From: Linanthus parryae
Lineage: Eukaryota > Streptophyta > Magnoliopsida > Ericales > Polemoniaceae
Length of the DNA: 64,000 nucleotides
Direction of reading: 5' to 3'
Assembly: GCA_023055425.1 (NCBI GenBank)
Contig: JALGPY010000008.1
Location: 19,007,359-19,071,358 of the forward strand
Shown here: positions 1 through 11,239 of the stretch, in pieces
How positions within the stretch are numbered: position 1 is the first letter of the stretch
Layout of the letters: each line of letters begins with the position of its first letter
Program-made: the position numbers and the translations under genes
Notes under the pieces: model-generated
What the model was told of the DNA's origin: nothing
Database searches by the model: none
The model's input: the letters and a program-made list of their open reading frames with translations, nothing else

Positions 1-585
1 GATTCAACTTACACCAAGAACAGGGGATAAGGAACACAGGAGAAGTAGGGTTGTGAGTAGGGAGAGAGTAAGACAGTAGTAGATGTATGAGAGAGAGACA
101 GAGTTTTGGCAGAGCTTCCGCGTAGTTCAGGTGATTAGTCTTATGTAAGGAAGGGTTAACGATCCTATATATAGTGGAGAATATGACCATTGTAGTGGGT
201 TAATGCACCCATAAATGGCGGCTTAATTACCTTAACCACAACGGCACGTTCGTCCGCATATATAGGGACCCTTACGCACTTCGTCTGTGTATACCGGAAC
301 CGTTATGAGGTTGACCGGGTTTATGGAGCTCGTGCCATAGATCTCTCAAATCAGTTACTAAAGGTAGCGCGCGGGCTTGGTTGTCGCTCGCGCGCGACGG
401 AACTTACTCTAGCCTCCAAACCACTAAGTCCCTACAAGTCCCGTGTAGTGGTGCGCGAGGGCCCTGTCTCGCAGCCCCCACGTGGATCAGCGCGGGTGGT
501 GATCCAGTGTGTGTGGAGCACAGCTATGTGTGCTGGATGATTGCCACGTGGCTGTGATTTGTCTGTCTAGAAAGCACTATCTACA
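1..585 (-). repeat. Gypsy-A 3' LTR (first 26 bp in plus orientation outside window)
   Basis: This stretch aligns base for base, without net indels, to 29644-30228. It ends on the plus strand in ...TATCTACA, directly next to a purine-rich PPT on the minus strand, so it is the 3' LTR of the minus-strand element. A TATA-like TATATATA lies at about 158-166 on both strands. An LTR promoter could therefore in principle also fire toward the plus-strand PMD gene that begins about 480 bp away; that is inference. Confidence 0.93.
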
Positions 586-599
586 TTAGCCCCCTTTTT
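586..599 (-). other. Gypsy-A polypurine tract
   Basis: On the minus strand this reads AAAAAGGGGGCTAA and abuts the TG of the 3' LTR. That is the expected position and composition for the plus-strand DNA primer of reverse transcription. Confidence 0.85.
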
Positions 600-1063
600 G
601 CGCGTGAAGACACCTAATCGGATAGACTTCAATGCGCAAAAACCAGAGCGCGCGTCGTTGCTACGCACCAATTCAAATACACGCAAAATCATCCCCCGTG
701 CGTGTCATTATGACCTAGGATCCCTAGAGTCGTTCCTTCTGTTCTTCTAAGGTTTTAGGCGTGACATCAGCGTCGGCCTGTGATTGCGCGATTCGGCGGG
801 TGACGGTTGCAATTCGACCACTGAAAGGACGCGACTCTTCAGTGTTTTTGAATAAATACTCCTCGTCCTCCATTGTTGCAAAGTATTGCTTCTCTCTCTA
901 AAGTGGATGTTTTCTGAGAGCCTCCGAGAGAAAATACAGATAATCAATCACCAGTTCTTCCTTGCAAATCGTCTTCTTCAACTTGCTTCATCATCACAAG
1001 GTTGGCTTTGAAAATGGGTTCTTTCCCCATACTGACATTTCCACTCAGGCCTTCGTGCAGAAA
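600..1063. other. Leader between PPT and the antisense PMD gene
   Basis: No conserved coding sequence is seen here on either strand. It holds the presumed 5' flank of the plus-strand PMD gene. The frame that contains the PMD is open from 962, but its first ATG is at 1064. A weak AT-rich box (AATAAATA) lies near 850. No firm promoter call is possible. Confidence 0.45.
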
Positions 1064-1735
1064 ATGGATCTAATGGATGAGTTGATTGACCACGTGCTGA
1101 CTCACCACGCCATTATGTTAGACCAACCTGGGATTTATTATGTTGTTAGGGCTACAAAGGGTGCTGCCGTGAAGCTTGATCAGACCATGCTTCTAAACCT
1201 TTTTTCTCGATACTCGCCTGCGACTCATACTTTTCACTTTGCTGAGTTTGAAGCCGCCCCCACTTTGGAAGATGTGAAAATACTGTACGGGATTTCACCC
1301 ATGGGCGAAGTCGATCCCTTGACTGCTTTGAAATCTGGTCCAAACTCGCTCTTTATGCGCAGATGGAAGAGTGTTTGACCGAGGTAAAGAAAATTTCCAC
1401 CCGATGGACATCTGCAGAAGTTCTTCCCACGTGGCAGTTGGTTGAGACATCTGCCAAGAATACCTGGGGAAAATGGGTGTGGTACTTCTTTCGCGACTAT
1501 GCGAATGGTAAAATCACCAAGGAGATACTGAAGAAGGATCCAAAAGCAAAAAATTATGTTAAGGGAAAGGGTTATCATTTGACCTTGTGCGGCTTCCTCT
1601 GTGCTTGGCTGTCAAGATATTTGATCGACGGTCATCCTCATGACGGGGTATTTTATCATGTGTTGCCCCTTGCTATCAAGTTGTCTCTTGGTCAGAAGGT
1701 CGCACTTGGGCCTCTAGTGCTAGGAACCATGTACC
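1064..1735 (+). pseudogene. Antisense PMD gene of Gypsy-A, N-terminal part (plant mobile domain)
   Basis: The translation carries the N-terminal signature of the plant mobile domain (Pfam PF10536, aminotransferase-like plant mobile domain): THTFHFAEFEAAPTLEDVKILYGI at about 1227-1298, followed by a helical region ending FLCAWLSRYLI and LGPLVLGTMY. ATG 1064 (MDLMDELIDH) is the first methionine in the frame. A frame change is needed near 1363, where the frame ending KSV* gives way to one starting MEECLTEV; this may be a short intron or an indel. Copia-1 then interrupts the gene at codon Tyr (TSD GTACC, 731-735 of the second kilobase, i.e. 1731-1735). The reading frame resumes exactly after the second TSD copy at 9932. 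PMD proteins occur both in transposons and in host factors such as MAIN/MAIL1. The gene lies antisense to gag-pol. Confidence 0.8.
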
Positions 1736-3300
1736 TGTTGGAATTGTGCCCTAGAGGCAATCAATTAATTGTGACATTTGTGGATTTACGATTCATTATG
1801 TTATCGATATGGAGATATGTTAACATGAATGAAGTCCTTAGAATATAAGTGTTATATTCTTAAATATCCCTAGTCAATTATAATGATTAATAGGACAATC
1901 ATCTATAGACTAGTATGGGGTTGGATTGATATGGAGATATCATGATCCAACACATGGGTATGCATTAGGAGTAATGGCATACTGGATTGACCCATCTCCG
2001 AGAAGGCTACATACACGTTATGTTGAGTCACAAGCGCTTCTCGCGGTGCAATGGTATTGTCATCCTTAGACTTGAAGTCACCAGATTATCTAGTTGTGGA
2101 TTATTGTGATCTTGGTAGCGTTAAACGCTACACCGTAACTGGGTAGTTATAAAGGCGTGTACTGGATACAATAAGAAGCAAGCTTAGAGATCGTAGTGGA
2201 CGTAGATAGAATTTGTCCCTCCCACATAACGGGAGCAAATATCCTAGGCCACTCGAGGGATAGTGCTTATAAAATGTCTGGCCAGACTCAAATAAATCAA
2301 TATACGATATTGATGTTATTTGCACGAATAAGGCTATTCCCAGGATCGAGAAACTATGGATTGGATATACGAGTGTGACTTGTATGTCTCGTGTCCAATC
2401 CGGATATTGAGACAAAGGGATGAGACAATTACTTGCACAAGGTTTGTCATGATGACTATTCTATTTGTTGGCTAGAATGGATGTCTTGCTAGAGGCCGCT
2501 CCATATTAGTAAATAGTTACTACCAACTAAATAGAACCTATGGGGTCACACGCCATATAGAGGTGAACTAGACTTGGGAAATAATTAATTAATATGATTA
2601 ATTAATTAGAATGATCAAATCGCAACAACTTGCTAACTTAGTAGGACTAATATGCAAGTTGGACTAATCCATGTATAGACATGATTAGGATTTGCCAAGG
2701 TGGCCTAATTCATGTAGAGACATGATTAGGATTAATTTTCAAATAGAACTAATCCATGTATTGACATGATAAGGACTATTTTGCAAAAGGGACTAATCCG
2801 AACTTGAGTAGGATTATGAGGGGTTCTTTATGTAGTAGGACAAGGAGTTGTTGGACTATATAAAGAACACTCCTAGCTTATTTTTCTCTCTACACACATA
2901 CACATCTATATGATAGAATAAAGGAGAGAACAAAGCAAGGAGAGAGAGCAAGTCCCATAGAGGGCCGAAACCCCTTGGGACCGCCGCCCCCCTACCCGTC
3001 GGCCTAAAGGGAGCCGCCCCACCTCTTGGCACTCCATTGTTGGCGATTCCTTCTTCCTCCTCCATTCTTCCTAGCTAGCACATGGATTTGGAGGATCTAG
3101 ATCTCACCTCTAGGCGTGGATCAACCGTAGAGACGTGACACTATTCGCGTTTGAAGTCATCAAAGGAGAACCCTAATGTGTGTTATTGACTTCTTCCTTT
3201 ACCATCGTTATGTCTCTTGACTTGTGATCCTTGGAGGGTTTTGCATGGTTTTATGTTTTTTTATGCTTCCGTTGTGCAATCCATGAATCAAAACCCTACA
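1736..3300 (+). repeat. Copia-1 5' LTR (1565 bp)
   Basis: Starts TGTTGGAATT, ends AACCCTACA, and is repeated at 8362-9926 with about five substitutions. A TATA-like element (ACTATATAAAGAAC) is present at 2854-2867. Downstream is a pyrimidine-rich stretch and a GC-rich block at 2955-3030. Small open frames inside it (for example around 2128-2415) recur at the same place in the 3' LTR and are not genes. Confidence 0.95.
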
Positions 3301-3301
3301 G

Positions 3302-3315
3302 TGGTATCAGAGCCA
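3302..3315 (+). other. Copia-1 primer binding site
   Basis: TGGTATCAGAGCCA lies one base after the 5' LTR. It is complementary to the 3' end of plant initiator tRNA-Met, the usual primer for many Ty1/copia elements. Confidence 0.9.
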
Positions 3316-3579
3316 CATGTCGTAGAGCATAAACGTGGTTTATGTGTTACGTTTTAGTTGTTTTATACCTTAAATTGATTATTTATCGCGTAAAACAAGA
3401 CAAATCAAGCATGGGATGCAATTTGTCAACAATCTATCATAACAAGATCTAATTTTTGCATTGGATGCATGAATTGGTGAGTTTGAGAAATTTTAGGATC
3501 TTAGATCTAGGGTTTGGGCATCCTTGGGGAAGAAGGAGTTCTTTCCATACAAGGAAAGAACCAAACTTGGGCACCAAGC

Positions 3580-3780
3580 AAGGGAGTTGTTTTGGAAACA
3601 ACTCCCAAAGGAGGTTCGGTCCCCCTAGGGGACCGCCCCTCCTTGCTTGCCGCCCAAGCAAGGCTGCCCTAGGGGCCGGGGCAGCCCTAGCCCGCGGCCT
3701 AGCCGCGTGGGCTAGGGGCCGGCCGGCCCTAGGGCCTTGCGGTTCACCTTTTTGGGCCCGGGCAATTGGATTGTTGGGCC
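3580..3780 (+). other. GC-rich structured leader of Copia-1
   Basis: A sharp GC-rich island inside AT-rich surroundings, built of overlapping palindromic CCTAGGGG, GGCCGGCC and CCCAAGCAAGG/CCTTGCTTGC units, for example CCCCCTAGGGG at about 3620-3630. It lies between PBS and the gag remnant and should fold strongly in RNA. No conserved protein is encoded on either strand. Confidence 0.6.
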
Positions 3781-3799
3781 CATGGACCGTTTTAACCCT

Positions 3800-5210
3800 A
3801 GAAAATCCTAAAACCAATTAAAATTGACCAAGCGCGTTAAAATTGGATTTTAACTGTTTATGTGCAATTCGCATGGTGATTGGATATGGCCTTAGGATGT
3901 GGTTTGATGTGGATGTTTAATTTTGTGGTTTGGTTTACGGTCTGCGAGCTGATCAATTAATTGTAATAATTAATTAGAGTTTTATGGCCTGCGTGCCCTT
4001 TTTTTTCTCAACTTGTGAGATTTATTTTATTAAGTATAGAAGTTAGCTAGTGCTAGATAAAGTAGATTGTTAGCCAAGATTGAAGAAAAGAAGCCCAAAG
4101 ACAAAAGGAGCCACAAAAGATGGAGCATGGAGCATTCCACATGACTATGAAGAATGGACCAAAAGATGAAGACGCATGGAGATGTGTTTGCTTTTAGGGT
4201 TCATAGATAATTCCATTGGCTTGGAATTATCTTAGTTAGAAAAGGCCATATCCACATCACGTTTAATTTCTATTTTGTGGTTGTTTACTTTATTGTCTTA
4301 TTATTTTGTGGTTGGTGTATGGATGATGCATGCAATTAGGATAATAAGATAATTAGACAACCATGATCTATTATTTGGAGTTGTGCCCAAACTCAAATAG
4401 ATAGATTAGTTGATATTGATCAACAAAACAATTAAAATTGAATTTTAAAAATCCCTCAAAATTCAAATATTGTGTTCTTGCCTTATCGTTATTTAAACAC
4501 TCATTATCATCATTATTTATCAAGTTCGTGTGTGCCAAAGCATGGCGACTTGGTTCATAATGATGGAATGCGATGGCACGTAACAATGTGCAATTGTTTA
4601 AATAAGAGGTTGAACACAACTGGGCTATTAATATGATTAAGAAACCTATAGGCAACCAATTGGGATTATCCATACGGATGGATAAATAAGGAGTTATTTG
4701 CCCAATTGAACCAAGAGTTGCATGAGGGATGCAATTGGAATTGTTCCTACCTAAAGTAGTCAAATTATGGGTGACTTGCCAAAGCAAGCTCATAAGGAGA
4801 TGAAACATGGATCTTGGCCCACTAGAAAATATAAGGATATTTTCCGCATTAATATCTTGAGGGTTATTAATCCGAAGTAAAATAGTGAGAGCTATGTTTA
4901 ACAATTTAAATCCTTGTTAAATATAGTTAAACGTCACAAACTTTGCATAATCCAATTATGTTGAATACCAATGGCATTAAACAAACAAAAACACGACTTT
5001 ATCTTTTTCTAGACTGGTATAAAATTGAGAATTGTTCTCAAATAAAAGAGAAGTTGTTGTACTTAGTAGAACATAAAGTTCTCTTCCACCGACTACCAAA
5101 AACACACTAAAACCTATGAAAGGAACACCAAAGAATGGTTCTTTGGTTATGACTTGTCTCATGCTGGCTGCCATAAACTCTGAGCTTTGGAAGCAAGAAG
5201 AGAAACATGG
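3800..5210 (+). other. Copia-1 leader and gag-proximal region, no intact gene
   Basis: AT-rich internal DNA of Copia-1. Open frames on the minus strand (for example 4371-4904) have no recognisable domain and run against the element's direction. No functional coding call is made. Confidence 0.5.
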
Positions 5211-5214
5211 AGAA

Positions 5215-8165
5215 GTATGATATGATCATACATTAAAAGAAGCTCTTTCAAAAGAGCGAGCTAAACATGAAAGGTTTGAAGTGTTGCTACACTTTGGGTT
5301 ATGCAAATATACTAATTCAATATGATTGAAACATTAGTGAATATGCATTATCTATGAGATAGATTAGGAATAAACGGTTATTCACCCAAGCGGACCAAGA
5401 ATTGCATTGGATGCAATTATTATTTTGTTTTAAAGTTGATTTACTCAATATGATTGAAAAATCACTAAAACAAAACACTAATAATGGGCATGGGCAAAGT
5501 CGATAGTGGATAACAACATGGGTAAGGGCAAATAGTTTGCGCCGACCCCATGGGTATAAAGCAAGCCTGTTGCTAAAAACCAAGTTGCCCTGGAGTCCCA
5601 TAGGTGGTGCAAAGGAAGAGAGACTACCCAAAGTACCTGGAAGTAAGTAATAAAGGAATTATGAATTCCTATATAGGTATTTTGTTATAGAAATCAAAGT
5701 GTCTATCTCATCATCATAAGTATATGATACTAGATGAGGATCTCACATTTATAGAAATGTGGAGGATCTCAAGAGACGAAGACAATTGGATAAGGAAGAA
5801 ATAATCCTACACGTGGGGCTATGAAGCAAAGGGTTGCTGAAATAGCCGTAGGAAATTATTTCTACCTCTATGAATTTGTTCATGAATTAGACAAAAGTGA
5901 TAATGTCCCTGCTATGAGTAGGACCATTATCATAGTTTCTTGTTTGGACAAGAAAGCTCCTTATCATAATAAAGGACAAATGTTGTTCCATTTATTATGA
6001 TATGCATTATTGTAATGCAATTTTGTCCAAGTGGATTCTATATCCATGATCATGATAATTTCATCTATAACATTAATACCTAGAGGTTTGCATATAAAGA
6101 TATGAACTTCACTTATCTTTAGCATTATCGTTTAGGCCTCATAAATAAGAGATACATGTCTAGAACTCCATGAGGATGGATTTCTGGAACTCATTTGATT
6201 ATTGAATCATATGAGACATGTAAGACTTATTAGGCAAAGATATGATCTTTTGGGAATCATACATATTGATGTATGAAGGCCGCTAAGCACAAATGCTAAA
6301 GATGGTTTTCAGTACTTCATCATATTTACTGATGGGATCAGAGAAATATGGATTTGTGTATCTTATGAAGAAACAAATCAGAATACTTTGAATTGTTCAA
6401 AATATTCAGGAGTGAAGTAGAGAAGCAGCTTGGCAAAAGTATCAGGACTCTATGATTGGATCATAGAAGAAAGTACTTGAGCCAAGAGTTTGACAAGAAT
6501 CTATGGGAGTATTGGATATGATCCAAAACTCGCTCCACCTAGCACGCCACATGGGTTTGGCGTGTCTAAGAGGAGAGTTCAAACCGTGTAGGACACAGTT
6601 CGGTCCAAGATGAGTCAAACAGAACTTCCAGTCTACTTTTGGGGCTATGTTCTAATTACAGCAAATTTTGCCCTTAACCTTGTTCCATCAAAAACGGAAT
6701 ATGAATAACGCCATATGAGATATGGACTAGGAAGTGTCCTAGTATGTCATTCATAAAGATTTGGGGTTAGGACGTTTATGTAAAAGAGTTTACGAAATAA
6801 ACTTGAACCCAAGTCGGATAAATGTTTTGTGGGATATCCTGAAAAGGATATTATTTCTACAACCCAATCGAGAACAAACTGTTTGTTGCTCAAACCACAT
6901 TGTTTCTAGGTAGAGATTGTCTCTAAAAGAAACAGTGGGAGGACAGTAGAACTTGAAGGAGTTCAAGAACCACACTAGAACATTGATCCTCTTGGTGGAA
7001 CATGAGTAGGATCACAAGGTGTTGTGGAGCAACCTACTCAGATAACACAAGAACCTCATAGGTCAGGTAGGATATATCGAGGGACTAGAGAAATAAGAAT
7101 TTCTCACAACCCGCGATATATTGCTCATCGAGATGAGCCTACAACCTATGAGATGGCCACGTGTGGGCCATAATCTCAGAAATGGCTAGGAGCCATGGGA
7201 TACAAAATGGAATCCATGTATACCAACAAAGTATGGACTTTGGTGGAACCACCTGAAAGGTGCAAGTGGGTTATGAGGAAACCAACATGGATGGTAATAT
7301 GATTACCTTCAAGGGACAATTGGTTGGATAAGGATTTCATGTGAGTTCATAGTATAGACTATGACGAAATCTTTTCCCAGTTGTGATGCTTAAATCCATT
7401 CATATCTCGCTTGTAGCAATCTGTCCATAGATTGAGTCAAGCTTCTAGGAGTTGGACTCTTCAAATTGATGATGTAATCAAAGGAGTTTGATTCCATCAA
7501 AATTGAAGATGAGACTTGTGTTTACAAGAAGGTTAGTGGGAGCACAGTCATTTTTCTGGTCTTGTATGTGGAGACATACTTAATCATTGGGAATGTTGCC
7601 CCTACTTGGCAGTCTTACGTAGATTGACTAGGGAGTTGACTTTCTAATGGTAGACTTAAGCGAAGCAACTTGTGAAGATCTATTGAGGTAGATCAAGATG
7701 GTTGTATAGCTTATGTCATAGTACATAAATTGACAAAGGTGTTGAAATGGTTCAACGTGAAAAGAATATCGATTCTTACCCATGTCACATGGAATTAGTC
7801 TTTGGAAGGCTAATTGTCTTTCCAATTAGATTGGGAATGGACCGTATGAATTAGATTCACGAGATACGCCATGGAATGTGCTAGACCAGATGTGTCATAA
7901 GGCATGACACAAAGATACCAGTCAAATCCGGGTGAGAGTCACGGGATAAAATATCAAGATTATCCTTTAGTACTTGAGAAGCACTAAGGATGAATTTTTG
8001 ATAAATGGAGGATACGAAGAGTTTGCTGTAAGGGGTTACAGTGATGCGAACTTCAAATCTGACAAAGATTTTTTTTAGATTATAGTCAAGTTTTATGTTT
8101 TGCCTTAGTGGGAGCGACTGTGAGCTGGAAAGGTTCCGGGCAAGATTCAGTCACTGATTCTAACA
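5215..8165 (+). pseudogene. Copia-1 gag-pol remnant (gag, integrase, RT, RNase H pieces)
   Basis: Broken pieces occur in the correct order. Gag-like KERAKHERFEV lies near 5255-5290. An integrase-core piece with RPLSTNAKDGFQYFIIFTD is near 6270-6335, with a stop just before it. An RT start with MESMYTNKVWTLVEPPE and CKWV is near 7205-7275, followed by a DYDEIFS-like piece near 7365. An RNase H start reading SDANFKSDKD is near 8040-8070. Stops and frameshifts separate all of them, so no protease, integrase or RT could be made. The decay contrasts with the nearly identical LTRs. The element most likely moved using proteins supplied by a relative. Confidence 0.8.
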
Positions 8166-8347
8166 TAGAGGACTGAGTAAATTAATACATAAGATGCATT
8201 TATTCAGAATATTCAATCTCAATCAAATTGTTGATAGAGGAGATGTGAATATTTGCAAGGTACCAACAGATGTCTCGCCCCAACGTAGCGGAAGCGTGGA
8301 GGGCCGCGCTAGACCAATAGGCATATGATGCAGGAGATTGACTCTAG

Positions 8348-8360
8348 TGCAAGTGGGAGA
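8348..8360 (+). other. Copia-1 polypurine tract
   Basis: The purine-rich run ending AAGTGGGAGA lies one base before the TG of the 3' LTR. Copia-2 has the same GAGTGGGAGA core before its 3' LTR. Confidence 0.75.
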
Positions 8361-8361
8361 C

Positions 8362-9926
8362 TGTTGGAATTGTGCCCTAGAGGCAATCAATTAATTGTGA
8401 CATTTGTGGATTTACGATTCATTATGTTATCGATATGGAGATATGTTAACATGAATGAAGTCCTTAGAATATAAGTGTTATATTCTTAAATATCCATAGT
8501 CAATTATAATGATTAATAGGACAATCATCTATAGACTAGTATGGGGTTGGATTGATATGGAGATATCATGATCCAACACATGGGTATGCATTAGGAGTAA
8601 TGGCATACTGGATTGACCCATCTCCGAGAAGGCTACATACACGTTATGTTGAGTCACAAGCGCTTCTCGCGGTGCAATGGTATTGTCATCCTTAGACTTG
8701 AAGTCACTAGATTATCTAGTTGTGGATTATTGTGATCTTGGTAGCGTTAAACGCTACACCGTAACTGGGTAGTTATAAAGGCGTGTACTGGATACAATAA
8801 GAAGCAAGCTTAGAGATCGTAGTGGACGTAGATAGAATTTGTCCCTCCCACATAACGGGAGCAAATATCCTAGGCCACTCGAGGGATAGTGCTTATAAAA
8901 TGTCTGGCCAGACTCAAATAAATCAATATACGATATTGATGTTATTTGCACGAATAAGGCTATTCCCAGGATCGAGAAACTATGGATTGGATATACGAGT
9001 GTGACTTGTATGTCTCGTGTCCAATCCGGATATTGAGACAAAGGGATGAGACAATTACTTGCACAAGGTTTGTCATGATGACTATTCTATTTGTTGGCTA
9101 GAATGGATGTCTTGCTAGAGGCCGCTCCATATTAGTAAATAGTTACTACCAACTAAATAGAACCTATGGGGTCACACGCCATATAGAGGTGAACTAGACT
9201 TGGGAAATAATTAATTAATATGATTAATTAATTAGAATGATCAAATCGCAACAACTTGCTAACTTAGTAGGACTAATATGCAAGTTGGACTAATCCATGT
9301 ATAGACATGATTAGGATTTGCCAAGGTGGCCTAATTCATGTAGAGACATGATTAGGATTAATTTTCAAATAGAACTAATCCATGTATTGACATGATAAGG
9401 ACTATTTTGCAAAAGGGACTAATCCGAACTTGAGTAGGATTATGAGGGGTTCTTTATGTAGTAGGACAAGGAGTTGTTGGACTATATAAAGAACACTCCT
9501 AGCTTATTTTTCTCTCTACACACATACACATCTATATGATAGAATAAAGGAGAGAACAAAGCAAGGAGAGAGAGCAAGTCCCATAGAGGGCCGAAACCCC
9601 TTGGGACCGCCGCCCCCCTACCCGTCGGCCTAAAGGGAGCCGCCCCACCTCTTGGCACTCCATTGTTGGCGATTCCTTCTTCCTCCTCCATTCTTCCTAG
9701 CTAGCACATGGATTTGGAGGATCTAGATCTCACCTCTAGGCGTGGATCAACCGTAGAGACGTGACACTATTCGCGTTTGAAGTCATCAAAGGAGAACCCT
9801 AATGTATGTTATTGACTTCTTCCTTTACCATCGTTATGTATCTTGACTTGTGATCCTTGGAGGGTTTTGCATGGTTTTATGTTTGTTTATGCTTCCGTTG
9901 TGCAATCCATGAATCAAAACCCTACA
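8362..9926 (+). repeat. Copia-1 3' LTR (1565 bp)
   Basis: Same length as the 5' LTR and different from it at about five positions counted by eye (for example ATATCCCTAG versus ATATCCATAG). Followed directly by the second TSD copy GTACC at 9927-9931. Confidence 0.95.
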
Positions 9927-9931
9927 GTACC

Positions 9932-10836
9932 ATCGGTTAGACCAGCTTGTGGTTGCAATTAAGGAGTCGCGCGGGCGTCTGGATGTGTTGACTTTTGTCA
10001 ACATCTCATTTCTTACCATGTGGGTATTTGAAAGGTGGCTGTCTTATGCTCCTGTCCCCTCGAGACCCAATTCGTGGAACGTTCCAGGTGCGAAGAATGC
10101 ACTTCGCAGTGGGAGAGATGCCCGATGGTATATGACCAACCCTCCTAAGTGTTCATGGAGTTTGGTCTGCGATGATCGGACAAAATTTACAGCCCGGCCT
10201 TACACAACTCGTATTGAGAATGTGCGATTCTTCCCGAGGCTGTACCCTAGTAAAGATGGCTCCCTCTCCGAATATACTCTCCTCAGGGGGGATGATTGCT
10301 ACAGGTAATTCCTCTGCTGGTGCTTGGGAGGTTCATTGCCTGCCCTTGCTGAAAATATCCCTGAAATAACTTCTAAGTATGAGCGTATCACAGTCGACGT
10401 TAACCCGACTCGCGTCTCACCCCAGTTTGGTTTTGACGCAGTGGCGCCCTCTATTTGGCCTAGGTCAGTGAACAGAGACTGCTACAAGCGACTGCTGATG
10501 AAAAAATGTAAAACTAGCCTGCTAAGAAACTTACCTTTCACCCAACCTTCGAGGAAGCGTGTAGGTCGCCTTACCAAGAACTGGATTGCTTATTGGAACA
10601 CTCAAGAAGCATGGTTTGATTCATATCCGCCTCCCCGCCTCAGTAAGGCTCCTGCGATCAAAATGAATACTTTCCCGTTTCGTCAAAACTGTAGTTTAGA
10701 CGACGCGAAGTATGGATTCTACTCCCTACTTGACGCTGATAACCATTTGTGCCCAGCCACGATTCTTGAGGAAAAGATGACCGCTTTTAGGGGTGGAGTT
10801 GTACGTGTGATCCAGTACAGCGAAGATTTTGCCAAG
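9932..10836 (+). pseudogene. Antisense PMD gene of Gypsy-A, central part
   Basis: This continues the frame broken by Copia-1 (LGTMY, then HRLDQLVVAIKESRGRLDVL). It shows the PMD core: VNISFLTMWVFERW, then a long strand-rich region, then NPTRVSPQFGFDAVAP near 10400-10440, which matches the C-terminal PMD motif RVAMQFGFDQ. A stop at 10306-10308 needs a frame change into the frame open from 10324. A GT-AG intron follows at 10837-10912 (CCAAG/GTAAAC ... TTTTTCAG). With the 1064-1735 part, the PMD is essentially complete although no longer translatable in one piece. On the element's own coding strand (minus) nothing is encoded here. Confidence 0.8.
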
Positions 10837-10912
10837 GTAAACAATTCTCCTTCATGCTTGAAGGACTTCTCTCTTTAAAACGTTGAGACTTACATAAGAT
10901 TTTCTTTTTCAG

Positions 10913-11237
10913 TGCTGTTTGAGGAGATTCGCATCCGGAGACCGTTGCCCATTATTGGTCAATTCCATTGTTAAAGCAAAAAGGCAAAATAGGGAATCCT
11001 TCTGGAAATGGAATTGCCTCCCAAGGTAGAGGCTCGGATACGCGAGGAGATGGACGTATTTGCTCGCTCCCTTATAGACAACGATGTTGAGGTGGACGCA
11101 GAGGTTGCCCCGAAAGCTAAAAAGCAAAAACAGAAGGGAATTGTGATTTCCTCGCCTCCCAGAGTCTCTATTAGGTGTGGAATGGAGTGAAGCAAACATT
11201 GATAAATTTCGGGAGCAATGGGAACTACTGGGATTAT
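10913..11237 (+). pseudogene. Antisense PMD gene, exon after the PMD
   Basis: Splicing at 10836/10913 keeps phase 0 and reads CCLRRFASGDRCPLLVNSIV, then needs one frame change near 11035 to continue through VEARIREEMDVFARSLI and a basic stretch APKAKKQKQKG. The block may end in EWSEANIDKFREQWELLGL just before AT-rich DNA. No family is recognised beyond the PMD. The DNA that follows is interrupted by a CACTA-like segment. Confidence 0.6.
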
Positions 11238-11239
11238 GA

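Larger units (their letters stand above)
1736..9926 (+). mobile_element. Copia-1: decayed but recently inserted Ty1/copia element
   Basis: Two 1565-bp LTRs (1736-3300 and 8362-9926) begin TGTTGGAATTGTGCCCTAG and end CCTACA, flanked by TSD GTACC (1731-1735, 9927-9931). The PBS at 3302-3315 is complementary to initiator tRNA-Met and a purine tract precedes the 3' LTR. The LTRs differ at about five sites. The internal region (5.06 kb) has no long ORF; it keeps only broken pieces of gag, integrase, RT and RNase H in the order of Ty1/copia pol. The LTR terminus and the RT piece with KPTWM/KTDMDG-like context recall the Angela (BARE) lineage; that is a tentative call. It interrupts the antisense PMD gene of Gypsy-A. 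Confidence 0.92.

Noticed and set aside
747..947. Minus-strand 66-residue ORF next to the Gypsy-A 3' LTR
   Set aside because: No domain, poor composition, and it lies in the leader of the plus-strand PMD gene.
3449..3821. Overlapping ORFs on both strands in the GC-rich leader of Copia-1
   Set aside because: Open on both strands because of GC-rich palindromic composition; low-complexity Ala/Arg/Gly/Pro product without a domain.
4371..4904. 177-residue minus-strand ORF as a gene
   Set aside because: It runs against Copia-1, has no recognisable domain and overlaps AT-rich internal DNA of that element.
2128..9041. Identical small ORFs at 2128-2415 and 8754-9041 (and 2856-3065 and 9482-9691) as duplicated genes
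   Set aside because: They lie at the same offsets in the two Copia-1 LTRs; the duplication is the LTR itself and no domain is present.
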